The notes under the pieces were generated by a model. That model worked only from the letters and a program-made list of their open reading frames with translations, did not search any database and was not told where the DNA came from. Source: Eremophila alpestris peregrina (lineage: Eukaryota; Chordata; Aves; Passeriformes; Alaudidae). Taken from it: a stretch of DNA of 64,000 nt. Position 1 is the first letter of the stretch; every line of letters begins with the position of its first letter. The DNA lies in assembly GCA_009792885.1 (NCBI GenBank), contig WMCF01000018.1, positions 10,645,321 through 10,709,320 of the forward strand. The letters are read 5' to 3'. Shown in pieces: positions 22,961-37,500 of this stretch. A program made the translations under genes and the position numbers.

Positions 22961-25573
22961 GCTGATATTTAAGGAAATATACCCAGCCATGAGATATTTC
23001 TTTTTAGCAAGTGAATTATTCCTTTTGGTAAATGAAGAAATCTAAATTGCTTGATCGATTCAAAGCCAGATTCCATGAAACTGTACAAAGTATTTTATGG
23101 GTCAGCATTTTGGCAGAGAGAGCAACCAGTTTGCCCTCTGAAGTCTTCTCCACCCGTGACACCAACGATTTTATTTCTATGGTGCCTTTCTGATGATTTA
23201 TACAGGATGAATTTTTAATCACAGAACGTACCCTTTACTGACCCCAACAGTGTTTTACTCAGAACATGTCCAGCATTTCCTGTTCCTGACAATCCCTGAA
23301 AGCCCTGCCTCTTGGGCATACCAACTCTGTTACTCCCTTGCAGTTGCTGGCTTTATTTGGCCACTCGCAACTTCTTGGGACATTCATCAAAAATATGACG
23401 AGCACGTCCTCGTGTGCCTGCACAAAGATTACTTCTGCAGAGTAATTCTGTAATGTCCACACGAGATCTGGCCCTCCAAAATAGCATCCTTGGGGCTTTG
23501 CTCTTTCATGCTGGCATTCGTAGCCTCGTGTGAACTTCCGTTTGATTTCAAGTCATCCCTGGATCGCTGCCATGCTCCTCCACCTCTTTCTGAGCAGCTG
23601 CAAATAGAATCAATTGTACTCTGCCACAGAGAGGTGGCATTTGTGTCTCAGGACCCTTTGAAAGTTGAGGGAGGAAATGGGGATTATTTCTTTATCACGA
23701 TGTTGCTGAATATATCGAGGCTAGAATGTTCCTGACTTATCATGACATTTTGCTGTAGCACTAAAGAAGGGCAGAGTTTTCTGGCCTCCCTGTTTGGATC
23801 ACAGGGTTCATTTGTCTTGAAAAGATATTTAAATGTGAAGGATACCTAATCCCCTGAGAGAAAAATGCCTGTCATGGTCTCCTAATTCCTCCTAGTAACA
23901 ATGCTTCTTTACATTGTTTGAAAATTTTGTGTTTCTTTGCTAAATATATATATTTTTTTTTCCCCTTGAGACCAGAATATCAAATATGGGAGTCTCCTTC
24001 CTCTAAATTCAGGATGTTTTCTTTCTGAAGATGAAGAAGTACTCTGGCAAGGATTGCCCTTTAAAGGAATGCTTCATGGTTGGAAGATTTCTGGTTCCAG
24101 TGAGTGGAATTTATCTCACCTAAGTGTGCAACCTAAGTGCTCCCTTTACAGTTAATGGAGAGAAATAGGCACTTTCATGAGATCTGACCTAATGTAAATG
24201 CTGATTTCAGCTGGAGACACATTTACCTGCCTACACTGCCTTTGAGAAGTCTCAGATGACAAGTTCAGATGCAGATTATCTACATTTAGTTCAGTAAATT
24301 CCACCCCACATGACAACATGAATCAGCAGGCTTGGAGAAGGGGAACCCTGGCTCTGGGATGGATCTGTTTCCTGTTGTCCTGTCAAGATGTCTCCATGGG
24401 ATTGCTCCTGCTGGGCACAAACTTGCCAGCAGTTTTATAGCAGAACTGGGAGGGGTGTGTTGTGTGTGAGTACTGTGCCATCCTTTTCCCTTTCATTAAT
24501 TTTTGCCCCACACAACCATCCCTGCTTCCACTCTCAAGCAGATGTGGAGTTCTCCAAACTCCCAGGTCATCCCAAATCCCCATTTCCTGATTTCAAAGAG
24601 AGGAATCCACCACTCTCTAATAATAAAGGAAATGTTTTGTCAATAAAATGCTTAATCTGAAGGGGAAGAACCCCCAAAAAGTCAGCAAGGAGGATAGAGG
24701 CAATTACACAGCCTGGAGTCACTCAGTGTACAACACAAACACATTATTTTTGATATTTATGTTTATAAGGACAACATAATCCAAAAACTTGAAAATAAAT
24801 GTCAATGTGTACACATCAAGAAACAATTAATGAGCTGCTCTTTGGCCAAATCAACTCAATAATACCAAAGCTTGCTCTTTAGTTAGTACCTTCACATCAG
24901 CTACTTAAATTGTTGCACCCTTCTTGGGTGTGTGTTAACAGGAAAAGAAATGTTCATCTGTGACAGAGAGCAGATGCCCTCCAGTGAACCCAACATTCAG
25001 GTCTGCCAAGTCAGCAGATGCCATTCCTAGAGCTGCTTTTCAGTGGGAAATCACCTACATATTTTCTCCTAAAATGAGACAGTAACATTATAGATGATTT
25101 TGTGGTTGTTTTTTTTCCCCCCAAAAGCCTCTTACAATTTCATCTTAATTTATAATGCATGTTTTCCAAGCTTTCCAATTATTTTATAACTACAAAATCC
25201 TCTCTCTTCTTGACCAAGACTGCAATACCTACTACACACTATTGTTTTCCTACCCCTTGACCAACATGTATTTTTACAAGCCATGAACCCCACATAAACC
25301 AGTGGCATGCACTATGGAGCTGGTGCAATGAATTTCATGCAGAATCAGGTAGGAAAGTTGTTGGTGTTACCTCTTTTTGCCCTACTGGAGGTGGTGGCTC
25401 AGCCTTCAACTGCTTATCCACGTGCAACTCACTTAACTCTTCATAAATCTCAGAGTTCTGACTCCGGACTCCTGGGCTTTGGCATCGCTGCCCCCTCAGC
25501 TGCAGCTGATTTTCCTGCTGGAAATAATCCTAGATGGGTTTATTTCCTTTTTCTTTGATAGCATGCTTATTTC

Positions 25574-26272
25574 TTAAGGAGAACTCTCCAGCTTGAAGAG
25601 AAAACAGCCTGAACTATTCTCGTCAGGGGGACGAGATCTTAAGGAAAACGGCAAGAAATGAGATAACACAGGTTTATGTTGCAAATTTTTGAGCTTTAGC
25701 AGCTTGGGTATGCCAAGATATCTGGCTGTAGATAATGGACATACAAATAAACCAACTTTTTTTCTGAGGTTGTTGTTGAGGTGGGAGGAAAATCCCTTGC
25801 CATCTCCATTTTGAGACACAAACTTCCTCCAGTGACCTGAGGCACAGAGAGAGGTGGCTGCCAAATAACCAAGGGGTGTACTCTGAAAATTCACAATTAG
25901 GTGGTGACACTCAATGTAAAAGCTGGAGAAAGGCACAAGCACAAAACCCCATACTGTTCTACAAGTCTGCTTGAAACAGTGTGAAAAATCCCCACACCCA
26001 GAGTAGAAAAGATACACATTGGAGGGAAAGAAAACGCAAAGTTCACTGGAAAAGATAAAAGATACCTGAAAATAGATATGGAAAAACTGCAGGTAAACAC
26101 ATGAATGTATGAGGCTCCTATTCAGCAAAACACTTAAAGCTACTTTGCACCCACTGAAGCACACGAGGCTCAACCACAGGCTGAAAGGAGAGCACACTCT
26201 GAAGCACTTCCCTGAAAGAGGATGGACTCTGGGAGCACAGCAATAATTTTTTTTTTCTCTCAGTAAACACAC
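25574..26272 (-). other. Uninterrupted 232-codon reading frame, probably not a gene
   Basis: The longest open frame in the window, but I recognise no domain in it. The predicted peptide is rich in Ser, Phe, Cys and Leu and runs through a poly-T tract near its start. No splice context joins it to the channel, and inserting it would add 699 nt to the linker. Chance openness of the strand is the likely explanation. It is recorded because of its length. Confidence 0.25.
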
Positions 26273-29200
26273 TTGACTAGACCTAGTGCTTGCTGCAGTA
26301 CATGTGGTGCCATTAAATCCAGCTGCTTCTTCCTGGGGTCGTGATTATTGCTGCTGAGCTCTCAAGAACTTCTCCCAGGACTAATGGCAGAGGAGAGGAT
26401 GTTTGCAGGGCTGGTCCCCCCCTCTGGAGGCCCAGGTTCTCTCTTTGTGTGGCTTTATTGATCCACCTAAGGCGGGGATTTCGCTGAAAACTCCACAGCT
26501 CATCACAGCACTGCCACTGTTCATGCCATTACTAACACAGCTACTAAAATATTAATAAAACCCCAGCCATTTTCAAAGGGCTGTGCTGAATTGCTTACAG
26601 AGGGACTTCCATGCTGAGAAAAAAATTACAAGCATAACCGGATTTCAATAGTAATTATTTAAACCTATTTATCTTTCACTTGTCCAGCTTTTTTTTTTTT
26701 CCCCTTTCCCTTGGTTTGACTGACATTCAGTGTTATTCAGGTATTAAGCAAATTTCCCTTCCCCAGGGAGCCCCAGACTGCCTGCCTCAGTTTTAAAGCC
26801 ACATCACCACAGGAAGTCCCTCAAGAGGTACCCGGAGCAGAAAAACACTTTATTCCAAATGTAACTATCTGAAAGACCAAATGACACAAAGGAAGCAGTT
26901 GGTTAAGCAAATTGCTTTCTGTACAAGTACTTTTGGACTGTCAGGCTCGTACCAGCCTTTTCAAATGTCGTTGTGTGTTTCTGGGAAATTAATTTAAAAT
27001 CAAATTACTAGTTTCTTGCTTCTGAGGGCTTGTGGTCTAAAATATATTCTAACTTTAATAAATAAAATTATGCATGTCCAAACCCACACCCTCTGCATAG
27101 GAGGGTACTACATACAATTTCTAGTCACTCATTAGAACTGACCTTCATAAGCCAATAACCACTGAGTTACAGGTATGTCTCTGACAAAAAGTAACACTTT
27201 TTAAGGCTTTTCAGGGGTCTTAATCTTTGGAAATAGTGTCATATTCAGGAGAGAAGCCAATGTGGAAGGCACTCAGCCATAAAATGTCCTTTTTTATAAT
27301 GCAATGTGCATACAACTTAGTACCAAGAAATCTTAATGGCATGATACTGGTTATAGCACTGGAACAACAGAAATAATTGTTTCATGCTGAAAGTGCAGCA
27401 CAATCTGAGGAGACGTCTCAAGTTCATTTATGCAGAAAGGTTGTGCACTCAGATTCATTAGAAACCGTGCACTGTAAGAGGACAGACCCTGTAATTCAGC
27501 TATCAGATGAATATTCTAATTGCTAAGCAAATTATTGTGTTAAGCTAGAGTCAAATGGCAAACTCACACCAAATCTCTATTTACTAATCCCTCTGTGTGT
27601 TACCAGGACTTAGCAACGTTTTCCTAGAGACTAAACTCCAGGAAATGTGGGCCTGGCTTCTTCCCAGAAATCCCACTTGCACCAAGTATGCAGTGAGTTA
27701 ATGTTAATTAAAAGTGATTAAATATATCCTGGCAAAATATTCTATGGGGGCATCATGCACATGTGCTCAGACAACGATTTGGTTTGTCAGTGTGTGTTTT
27801 CAGACTTGTCCTCTGCATTTATAAGCTGGGGGGAAATGAGTAAGAGAAATAGACTGTTCCAAGGAATCTGGTTGTGTAGAGTGATCCCAAAAGGAGTGTT
27901 AGGGAGTCAACTGAGTTTTTGCAAGCAACCAGTGACAGCCCTGGTGAACCATTCTCTTGAGGTGTGACAGCCTCACTTCCAGCACACCTGAAAATCAGCA
28001 GAGACCTGTCTGGGGAAAGGTGACTTTGATTTGTGTCACTTAACTTTGGGCTGTTTGCTTTTGTCCTGATTCCAGATGATTTGTTCTTCTGGCAGCAACG
28101 ACAGCAGGTCTATCTCCTGTAAAGCTTCCCACTTTGTGGGTGGTTTACATAATTTATTTTTAATTTCTGTATCAAGTGCCACGTTGCCAAGGCAATACAC
28201 ATTATGTTAATATTTATCAATTCAGTTGCTTTCTTCATTTGTAAAGTAAAAACACTGAATGGCACTTAAACTTTGTGCATGCAAAGTGGGGGGTTGGAAG
28301 CCCAGGATTGACCTCAGCATAAACCAGAAGTTTGCTCACCTCTGCTCTGACATGGGCCCTAAAAAGAGGTGATCTGCCAACACCACGCCAGTGATTAGCA
28401 CATGGAGGAGGGGGGATGGTGCTGTCCCCTCTCACTGCAGGCCAGCTGCAGCACCAGGAAAGCAGGACCAGATTGGAAACAGCATAACCTGGGTGACATC
28501 TCAGGAGTGCTGGTGCACGGACCCACGTGCCTGTTTGCTGACACCAACAAATGCAAAGGCTCCACACTGAGTTGTGCCTCTGAGAAGCACAGATCGGGCT
28601 AATTGTTCCAGGCTCAAGCGGGGATTAGTGCAAATGCCTCTCCTCTGGAAAGAGGACTTGCTGCTGGCAAAACAAGGCAAATACCTGTCATCAGCATGGA
28701 TTCACTTGATTCCTTCCCCATGGAAATATCATTTTTTCCATTCTGTGCAAACAAATTTAGAAAGAGGATCCTAGGACTTGCCTTTTGGATGGTGATCGGT
28801 TCAAATGGGTTCTCCTGATGCTTCCCTCACTCCCTAGATCATGACCCTAACTTGTGACATTTGTTCCCTGATTCCCTGGCCGTGGATGTTGTGAGAAAGA
28901 AGATGTGCAAATCCTTTGATAACAGGAAGCTTCCTGTCCCAAGCAGGTGGAGAGGAAAGAAATGGGAATTGGCTTTGGGGGCCTCCTCCCTTGCCAGTGT
29001 CACTGCAGAGCCAGCGAGCAAAAATGATGAGGATGGATGAAATTAATTATTTTGCTATTTTATGAGAAGGATAAGGGTTTTCCCTTTCTCTGGTGAGACA
29101 GTGCAAATGCAAACTGCCTTTTACCCAGTCACAATGCAATGGGAAGCTTTGATGCCATGTATATTCTCCACTCCCCACCACACTCATGCATCCAGCTGCC

Positions 29201-32200
29201 ACTTTGAAGACCACTTTTGAGACACTAATAAGAATTCAAGGGTGTCTGAGTTCTGCAGTCACATTCCAGGAATGAGCTGGTCAGGACATCTCCAGGTACA
29301 GACTCAGGAGGCTTTTCCTGGTTCCCCAAATCCATGCCTGCACACACTGGGCCATGCCAGTGGGATCCTCCTTAACCATGGGATGTGCCTATCAGAGGAG
29401 CAGCAGGATGCTGACAACAGAATGATCTCTGCTTTAGTCATTCATTAATGAGTGATGCTATGACATTGAGTCTCCTCAAGAAATCCAGCTCCTTTAACAG
29501 ATGACAACATAATTCAACCTGCAAAGTTTCCTATGCCCCAATTTTGGATACCATAAGGGGAGTCTACAGAGCTTTTCATGTGTAGTAATCCCAGCTCAGC
29601 AGTGTGACAGGCATTGTTACAAGAGGGCTGTTTACTCTGTAAAGTGATTGTTGATGTTTGTGCTCCTCCTTGCAAGACAACTATGGATTTCACCAAATTG
29701 CCAATTGTAGCAATTGGCACCCTTTCTCAGCAACAGTTTGCATCTAGTAACTGGCACCCTTCCTCTGCAAAGAAGCCAACAAGTAAATGATGGTGAAAAC
29801 TGAACTGTTTATGTACTACCTCTACATGAGTGGAGAAGCAAGCAGATTGCAGAGCTGCTGAAACACAGTGAGCTTGCATTACTGCCTTAGTGGCACTTGT
29901 TCTGTGTGTAAAGTAAACAGGAGACTGCAGTCTGCAGAGCTGCCAGGCTGACAACTCTCAGATATGCTGAATTCAGTCTTTCTGAAAAGCCTTGAAAAAT
30001 TTGAGTTGAAATGGGAGAGAAATAAATAACCACAAACCAGAGAAACTAATCGTTGGTTCTCGTTGCCAGAACAGATCATTTATGATTCTGGTTCTTCTCT
30101 TTCACAAATAAATGCAAATCCTTGTACCACCAACAAAATTAGTGGATTTATCTTTCTGCATGAAGAAAGATCACCAGATACATCAGGAAAATTCCCTTAC
30201 TTCCTTAATAGGAGAAGGGGAAGATTAGTATCACTTATTCTGCTAGGAATAAAAGAGGGCTGGAGTGCAGCTATCAGTTTTAAATGTGCACATCTAAGAA
30301 TCTCTCTAACCTGCTTTGAAGAATTGCTTCTGTAATGCAGAGCTGCTGCTGCTCAGTTTAATGGGAAATCACAGGAAAACCTGGAGCAATACCACACCAC
30401 AGCACTAGGATTATAGCTGAGACACAAAGTGGATTTGTGCTACACTGTGTTCATTTGCAAGAGCATTTTAGTGGCAGACTACAACATTTGCAATACCAAT
30501 GTAAAGTGTGTCAAGTCCTACCTTAAGGCTGACACACACGTGTATCATTTAAGACCTGCAAATTCCTCACAGAAGGGACAAAGCCAGGAAAGTCGAAATC
30601 TGATTGTTTGAGACTGGTCATGCTCCCTCTCCACCCTACACCACTTGGTCCATCATTCCACTTCAGCAGGAGCAGCCAGACATCACATCTTAGTACACTG
30701 ATTTTTGTTCCATTTTGCAGCATTTATCCACCCCTCCCTTAATTTCTCTTGTCATTCATCTATGCAAAAGCCAGAAACAAAATGGTGCAAAGGGAGTAGT
30801 AGAACATCAGAATTAGAAGATGCTGCTCACACTTGCTCTGCAAATCCACATGCATTTTGTTTCCTCTTTTTTGATGACTCAGCCTTTATAGGAACGATGT
30901 TTATAAAAATCCAAATCACTAACACATGGGCAAAACAGATTAAACACAACAGTCTGTGAGTTCAGAAAGAGCAGAGTTTGTTTCCCAGCCCCTGGGTAGA
31001 TGATGCTCCCAACCTGGATCTCTGTAGGCCCCAGGTGATTTTCCGTGTGTGCTGTCACCTGTCAGAGTTAGGGGCATGGAAGTTACACCTGTGTAAGTTA
31101 AACACAGATCTTGTCCTTCTGTTTGATCAAAGAAACACATTTTTTCCCCCAAAAGTCACAGGGTATTTGTAAGAAAACTCCAGCACCTGCACTAGAAAAA
31201 TGATGCACCTGTGAGTACTTAGCTGGATAAAATTAACAGAATCTGGCCATTACAATTCAGGATGTCTAAGCCTAGGACAGAAACCACAGTTGCTCAGCAG
31301 AGGATGTTAACAGCAAAAACTCCCCTGGAACCAGCCTGACCTGATATTTTCTTCCATTTTGAATAAAGGCGAACTAAAACTTTGCCAGACAAACCTCATC
31401 ACAGCCACTAACTGCTGCTCTCTGCATGAGTGCTGGATGCTTTGCAAAAAGTCATCCCTCAGAAGCAGCAGTTCAGCAGTGCTCCTTCTTGGATTAATCC
31501 AGAATATTTTAAGCCTTTGCCCTCTGGCTGCAGAGGAGCAAGGCATGTTTTTTCTAATGGCTTCTGCCTTCCTGGCCCTAGATCTCTTACCACATAGAGC
31601 AACACACTGCCCATAATAAAACAGAAATTCATTATTCCAAGGGTTGGCTCTTAAAATTTGTCTGAGAGGGAGAACTTGGCAAAAAGATGGACTGCCAAAG
31701 TTAATTTATCCTGTTATCAATTCAATAGGCTTAAATAGGCAGTGAAAGCGTTTCATAAGTGTTCATTGTTCAGAGTTCAAGCTAATACCTTCTGCTAAAT
31801 TGCATTTTGAAGTTTAATCACAATCTACTTTATGTTTCTTTTGGTAATTGGGATCTCTCCACAGTATAATATGAAAAACCCAAACTAATGTGTTTCTCTG
31901 ATGGAAGTTTAAATTTTGGAAATTTGCCTTGGAGTGCAGTCAGTGCGAGTGCCTGAAATAACCCAGAACCTTTCACCCAATTAAGATGTTAATATTTTGA
32001 TCATTAAGAAAGTTTCACATTATTGCAGGCAACAGCAACAAAATAATCATTATTTGCAGTGCTATTTTGGAGTGCAATTAATGGGAGCAGTTTTTCCCCT
32101 CCAACACACGCAGGCACTGCCTCACATGGCACAGGAGCCGCTGGGGGACCGGCTGCTGCTCTTTTTGTCCAAAATGCTAAATGTGGGCATTTTCTTCACC

Positions 32201-34329
32201 AAAGGGAGAAATGCTCATTTCTGGTCAGCCTTTTGCTCCGGGGAGGGATATGGATACTGGGAAATGGCATCCAGCAGGCTGTGACTGACACACAGTCCGG
32301 GGTCTGGGCACTTGTCCAAACGCATGTTGTCAACTCTGATATCGGCCCTCTCAATGCCAGCCTGGCTTTGTTCCCCCTCCTCTCCTCCTCCCCTCCATCA
32401 GCTCCCTGTGTTTCCTGCACCTTAGGCGTTGTGCTGTGCACAAATGTGTTTCCCTGCCACTGAGGACTGAATAAGCACCCCAAAACCTTTGTTTGTGGTG
32501 AGACTGCTCCAGTTACATCAGCAGGGCTCTGACACAGGAGTTCCTGCCCCACTCTGCTGCCACAAATAAGCACAAGCATCTCTCTACATGTAGAAGCCAA
32601 TATGAAGACTTAGGTGCTTTAAACCTGCTGCTGGGATTTACAGTCCTGTTTCTTTTTTCTAATGCCCTTGCTGCTATTCTTCTGGAGACAATAAATCCGG
32701 AAATGTTCTCTTTTATTGCCAAAAATAATTAGCTAATAATTGAGTTGGACACAGTTTTCAAGAAACACAAAGCAAAACGTACGGCTTAAAAAGTGATAAA
32801 TCCAGGCAAACTACGTACAGAATAATAATGAAAGCCCCTCCCTGCTATCTCACTTCATGATCAGAAAAATATTGGCCCAAATAAAGATGACAAGAAGGAT
32901 GCTGTAAGATTTATTGTGTGCAGCATGCACACACACACGTGGGCTCACTCCCCTCCCAGTGAGAACTGGGGGAGTCATCAACAGGATTCAATGGTATTTT
33001 ATCCAGTTACACTCAGAGAGAATGTGTCCCACAGACTGGAACTGCAAACAGACAGAATATAAATACTGTTTGAAAAGGGCATTAGGGTTCCTGACAGCAA
33101 AGTATGTTTCCTGCAGTAAAAGGCTGAAATTAATGTACCCTGTCAAATAAACACATGGCTTCATGGTATCTCTGATTTATAGGTGTTAGAATTATTAGGA
33201 GCATAAGATATTGTCACAAACAATTTTATAACAAAATCTTTGTGCACTGGCATTTTTATAGCAATTTTCAATAATTTCAGCTACACTTACATCAACCTGG
33301 AATAATTCCATTGGCTTTTACAGAATCCCTTCAGGTTTAGAAGCAGGTTTTAATGAACAGGAATTGTACAATAAAATTTCCACTGTATACAAAGGAAACA
33401 GATGTGGGTCTGCATGCAGATGGTGAACTTTCTGTTACCTGAGAAATTTAATTATTTTTTGTTAGTTTTTTTTTTCCCTATCTTTGAAATGATGTATCAT
33501 AGCTAAAATAAACTTACAGCTCTCTGCAGAAATTAGCTGTAGTCCTTGACTCAGTGCTATGAGAAAGCAAAACCATCATTCCTTAATGGTCCTCTCTGAC
33601 CTCCAAATTATGAATCTCTTACTGGTAGAAACGCTGAAAAAAAGCCATCAGAAACACTTTCACCTTGTCAAATGAAATGAGTTAGTAATTCTGAAATATA
33701 TAAGGGGAAGAAGAGAATAAAAGCTGGGGGTTTGATCCAGTTCAGGGCAATATAGAGCCTGCACCAATGGAATACAGGATGAAGGGCAGCCAGCTCTATC
33801 TTTGATGTGTCCAGAGGCAGTCACACATCTACAGCTGGAAACCTGTTTTCCCTGGGAAATGTGTTTGGTGAAGCCCAGACAAGAGTATACAAGTTGGGAG
33901 AAACGTCAATTGAGATAAAAAACGTATAACTGGGAGAGCAAAGTGAGCTCTGGAGCAAAGAGTCCCCATCCAGTGTGCAAAATCCAAGTGATGACCAGCC
34001 CTTGTGCAGACCCAGATCCAAACATCCTGAAAATGACAGTAGAACTGCTGCTGTGCCCAGAGTGGTCTGGGAAAACCCCACTGAGAAGTGGAGCTGTGCA
34101 GGTGGGAAACTGGGAGAGCCTGTGAGGCAGTGAAAAACACACTCCTGCAGGCAACATTCCCTGCCAGGTCAGCAAAAGGTGAGCCACAGGAGACACAGCA
34201 GCAACTCCCTGCAGTTTAAGGATTCCTGGAGGCAGGGGTGAGCCTGGAGGCAGGGGACAGCTCTCCTGGGGATGGCACAGACTGGCTGTGGGGGGAACTG
34301 GGAGCTGTGCAGGGGGCACAGAAAGGCAG

Positions 34330-34590
34330 TGCTCCCGGGCTGAGTGTGCCTGGAGCCGAGGCCGGGGTCGGGAGCTGGGAAGTGCTGGGTCCCAGCAGAA
34401 GGCAGCAGCACTTTCTGTGTGACCCAATTAGCCACTCCATTGGAACAAATCAATAATGGCATTTTCTGGAGACAAGCAGGCAAGGGCTGCTGGCTCGGCA
34501 CGGCGCTTCAAGTGAGGGCACAGAGGTGTGAGCTCTGCGGAAAATCGGCATCCGGGCCGGGTCTTGTCACTGCAGAGGGGCTGAGAGTGA
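34330..34590. promoter_or_regulatory. Intronic CpG-rich block, candidate regulatory element
   Basis: About a dozen CpGs fall within about 260 bp (for example CCGAGGCCGGGGTCGGGAG and CTCGGCACGGCGC), while the surrounding intron is CpG-poor. The middle has two CCAAT-type motifs (CCAATTAG and, in reverse, CCATTGG) about 14 bp apart. No exon-like frame was found. Function is inference only. It could equally be a GC-rich repeat remnant. Confidence 0.35.
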
Positions 34591-37500
34591 GACGTGGCCA
34601 CAAGCAATAGAGACACTACAGTGTGGTTTTCTCCTCAGTGGCATGCTGGGCAGCCATAAACAAGAGGTTTGAGTAAGGGAACATGTGTAGTAACTCAATT
34701 TAAGGAAGGGCAGAAAGATGTAACAACCCTGCTGGTCCAACTCAAATGACAAGGAAAGGGTAAAGCCATTTCTTTAGGTGGCACTGCCAAAATTTCCCAC
34801 CTGAAGGAACATGGATGAACAAAAAGGTCCAGACAGTGAGCCCAAAAACCTGAGCTTCATTGAGACTGTGGTCATAGGTACAAGACAGAGTTAACTGTAA
34901 GTGCAGGATGTTGTACTTTGGGGGCTGATTTAGGACACCCAGCATTACTCATCTGGAACCTCCTTTCAGCCCAGTTATTACAGGATTCCTCTGAACCAAA
35001 GTGATGCCACTGTGAAAAAGGCACACGCTGTTCTGGGCTACAGCTGTGGGCCACTTGAAAGGGAAGCAAACCTAAATCAGAAATTTCTGAAGATAAAAGC
35101 TTTCCACTTAGATATCTAATGTAAATGGTACAAACCCCTCTGATGTCTGAAACCTTCAGTGCAGCTAAATTGCAGGTAAGTGGTTGTAGAATTCATTGCA
35201 TTAGTTGGACTAGACTGTACCCACTCAATTGTCCCATCACCTTGCTGTCCCCATAATATATTTCTTACTTCTTCAGGGGACTGAAAGGTGGTGCCACAAA
35301 AAGATGGGCATAAAGCAATTATAATACACTCTGTGGAGGTTCAAGATGGTAACTTCCACATTTTAATTATCTAGGAAGCCAAAATGAGAATCCAAAAGAA
35401 CTTAAAGAAGATGCAGCCAGTACATTACTGTGGTTGCTGCTGAGCTTTTGGGAGCTGTTTTCCTGCTGGGACAATCCATATTTTACACGTCAAAGACAGG
35501 GAAAAAATTGAAGGAGAGTTATTCTTTTTCTTTTTGTGAGGCTAAAATAATTAAATCCTTAAGAAATCTTGTGGACTGAGAGGGAGAGACTTCCCCAACA
35601 CTACAAGCAGGCCAAGGAGAAGGGGTTAGATAAAGACACAAACTAAAATGCTGCAGCAGTGGCCAGCAGCAACACACATATCACACAGCAGTGACAAATT
35701 AATTCAGCTCAAGGCAGTTCTTTCTCAGCCCCACTCCTCGTTTCTTTGCACCTGTGCTTCCATTGTTCTGCTTTTCTTTGGGATCCTTTCACTGTGGGAT
35801 GTGTGGGCTACAGATACGTGTGCCCTGGCTCTCCGAGCTGGCAGAGCACCTCACTTGCATCTCAGTAATCAAAGGAGATTTGGGAGCCATCAGGTGGGCT
35901 CACTCCTTCCAAACCCTCTCAATGACAGTGCCACAAATTGGCAGCTTTCAGGAAGACGGCTGCTGCCAGTGCAAGCTTTGATAACAGGAATGGCAGCTGA
36001 AATTTAAACTTAGACATTTCTATTACTCAGAGGAAAATGTGCAGTCACAGAAGGTTTTCTCATCATCTGAAATTTCAAGCTGCCGTGTGCAATGCTCTGG
36101 GGCCCATTTCTCATAGCCACAATGGCTTATTTTAGAGCAGTTTTGTGAATTTCTGGGAAGAGCCCAGAGTTGGTACAGGAGCTGTAAGCTGAGATGATCC
36201 TGACCCTGAAACACTCCTTTGGGATCAATGACTTTGTGGTTCTGCCCAGACCAGCATCCCTTTAGCCTCTTTAGACTGGACAAGTCAGACTGATGGAAGC
36301 ACAGGATAGCTGGTGTGGGATCTTCAACTGACAGAAAAGGTGTAAAGGGTGTGTAAGGATTGTGTAGGTTTACTGCAGAGGCAATAATCCACATTATCCC
36401 TTTTTATGCATCTCCTGTCACCTCCTCTTCCATGCTCTTTCACCAAAATCCACATGCAGGAGGAGGAAGATCCGTTCTGGCAATGCTGCCAAAGGGCTGC
36501 TCAATTCCAGGTCAGCCAACAGCTTTAAAGGGAAGCAGGGCACACTGTCTTCTCCTGAGAAGTAAATGCACATGCACATTCCCTTTGTACACACTAAAAT
36601 ATTGAAATATGTAAAAATATGGATTGTAATTAGGGGAAAGTTGGAATAGATTTGAATGTTTAGCATACCCTTGGTGTTTCTGGTTTGGTTTCTGCGTGAT
36701 GCCCTCCGCACAAAATGATACGTCACCCTAATTGTGCCCTCTCCGTGCAATCATGTAAATTTTGCTCTTGTTCATGCTGTTCTTCCTTTGGGAGCTCTAA
36801 TCTGGTTATCCTGGACACCCTGGAGGGGAGGAGGGAAGGACACCCACGGAGTTGAGGCTTGCAGGATTAAAGCTTCTGGCAGTGAGTGAGGAAGTTTATT
36901 CCCCACAGTCCCCCAGGGATGTCCTTGGTTAAAGGGTCAGCCCATTGTAACACCCCACAACTCAATGTCCAGGGAATTGGGATTTCTTATCAGCCTTCAG
37001 GTACAATAATTTCTTCTGCAGTAACCCCACATGTTGATCAAGAGAATTTTTCTCTAAGTCCAGAGATCATACATCTTTGGAATGGGCACCAGTAAAAATG
37101 ACAGATCTTCCAATTTGTTGGCATCTGCTCTCTCATGGCTCTGCTCCTTTTGGAGATATTTACAGCTGTGCAAATTTATTAGGGTTTTGCAGAAAAGCAA
37201 ATGCAAAGCTCATCACACAATTATCATTTCTGCTGTTAAGCTTCTTCCTATTTTTGTTTATTTATTATGCCAATGTATTTTGAGTTTTTTGAGTTGGAAC
37301 GGCCTTGTACACTCACATTTTCCCCTGCAGGAATTTGTTCAAATTGCTTTCTGGATATATGAACTCTCTGCTTGTTTGGACCTTTCCAGCTGTAGACCCC
37401 TCAGACCTGCAGATAGAATCTATAAACCACTGATCAGGGCTCTGCACAGGGGAAGAGCAGTGACCTGCAGCAGCTGTTTGTCCAAGCCTGGAAAGCACTT

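Noticed and set aside
32196..32600. Minus-strand frame with QETQGADGGEEE, considered as exon 18
   Set aside because: No donor in phase 0 near the end of the similarity, and the acidic run does not match the known exon beyond composition.
33829..34501. Cluster of overlapping frames up to 173 codons
   Set aside because: The clustering follows from local GC richness. The peptides are Pro/Ser/Leu-rich with no recognisable domain and no splice context.
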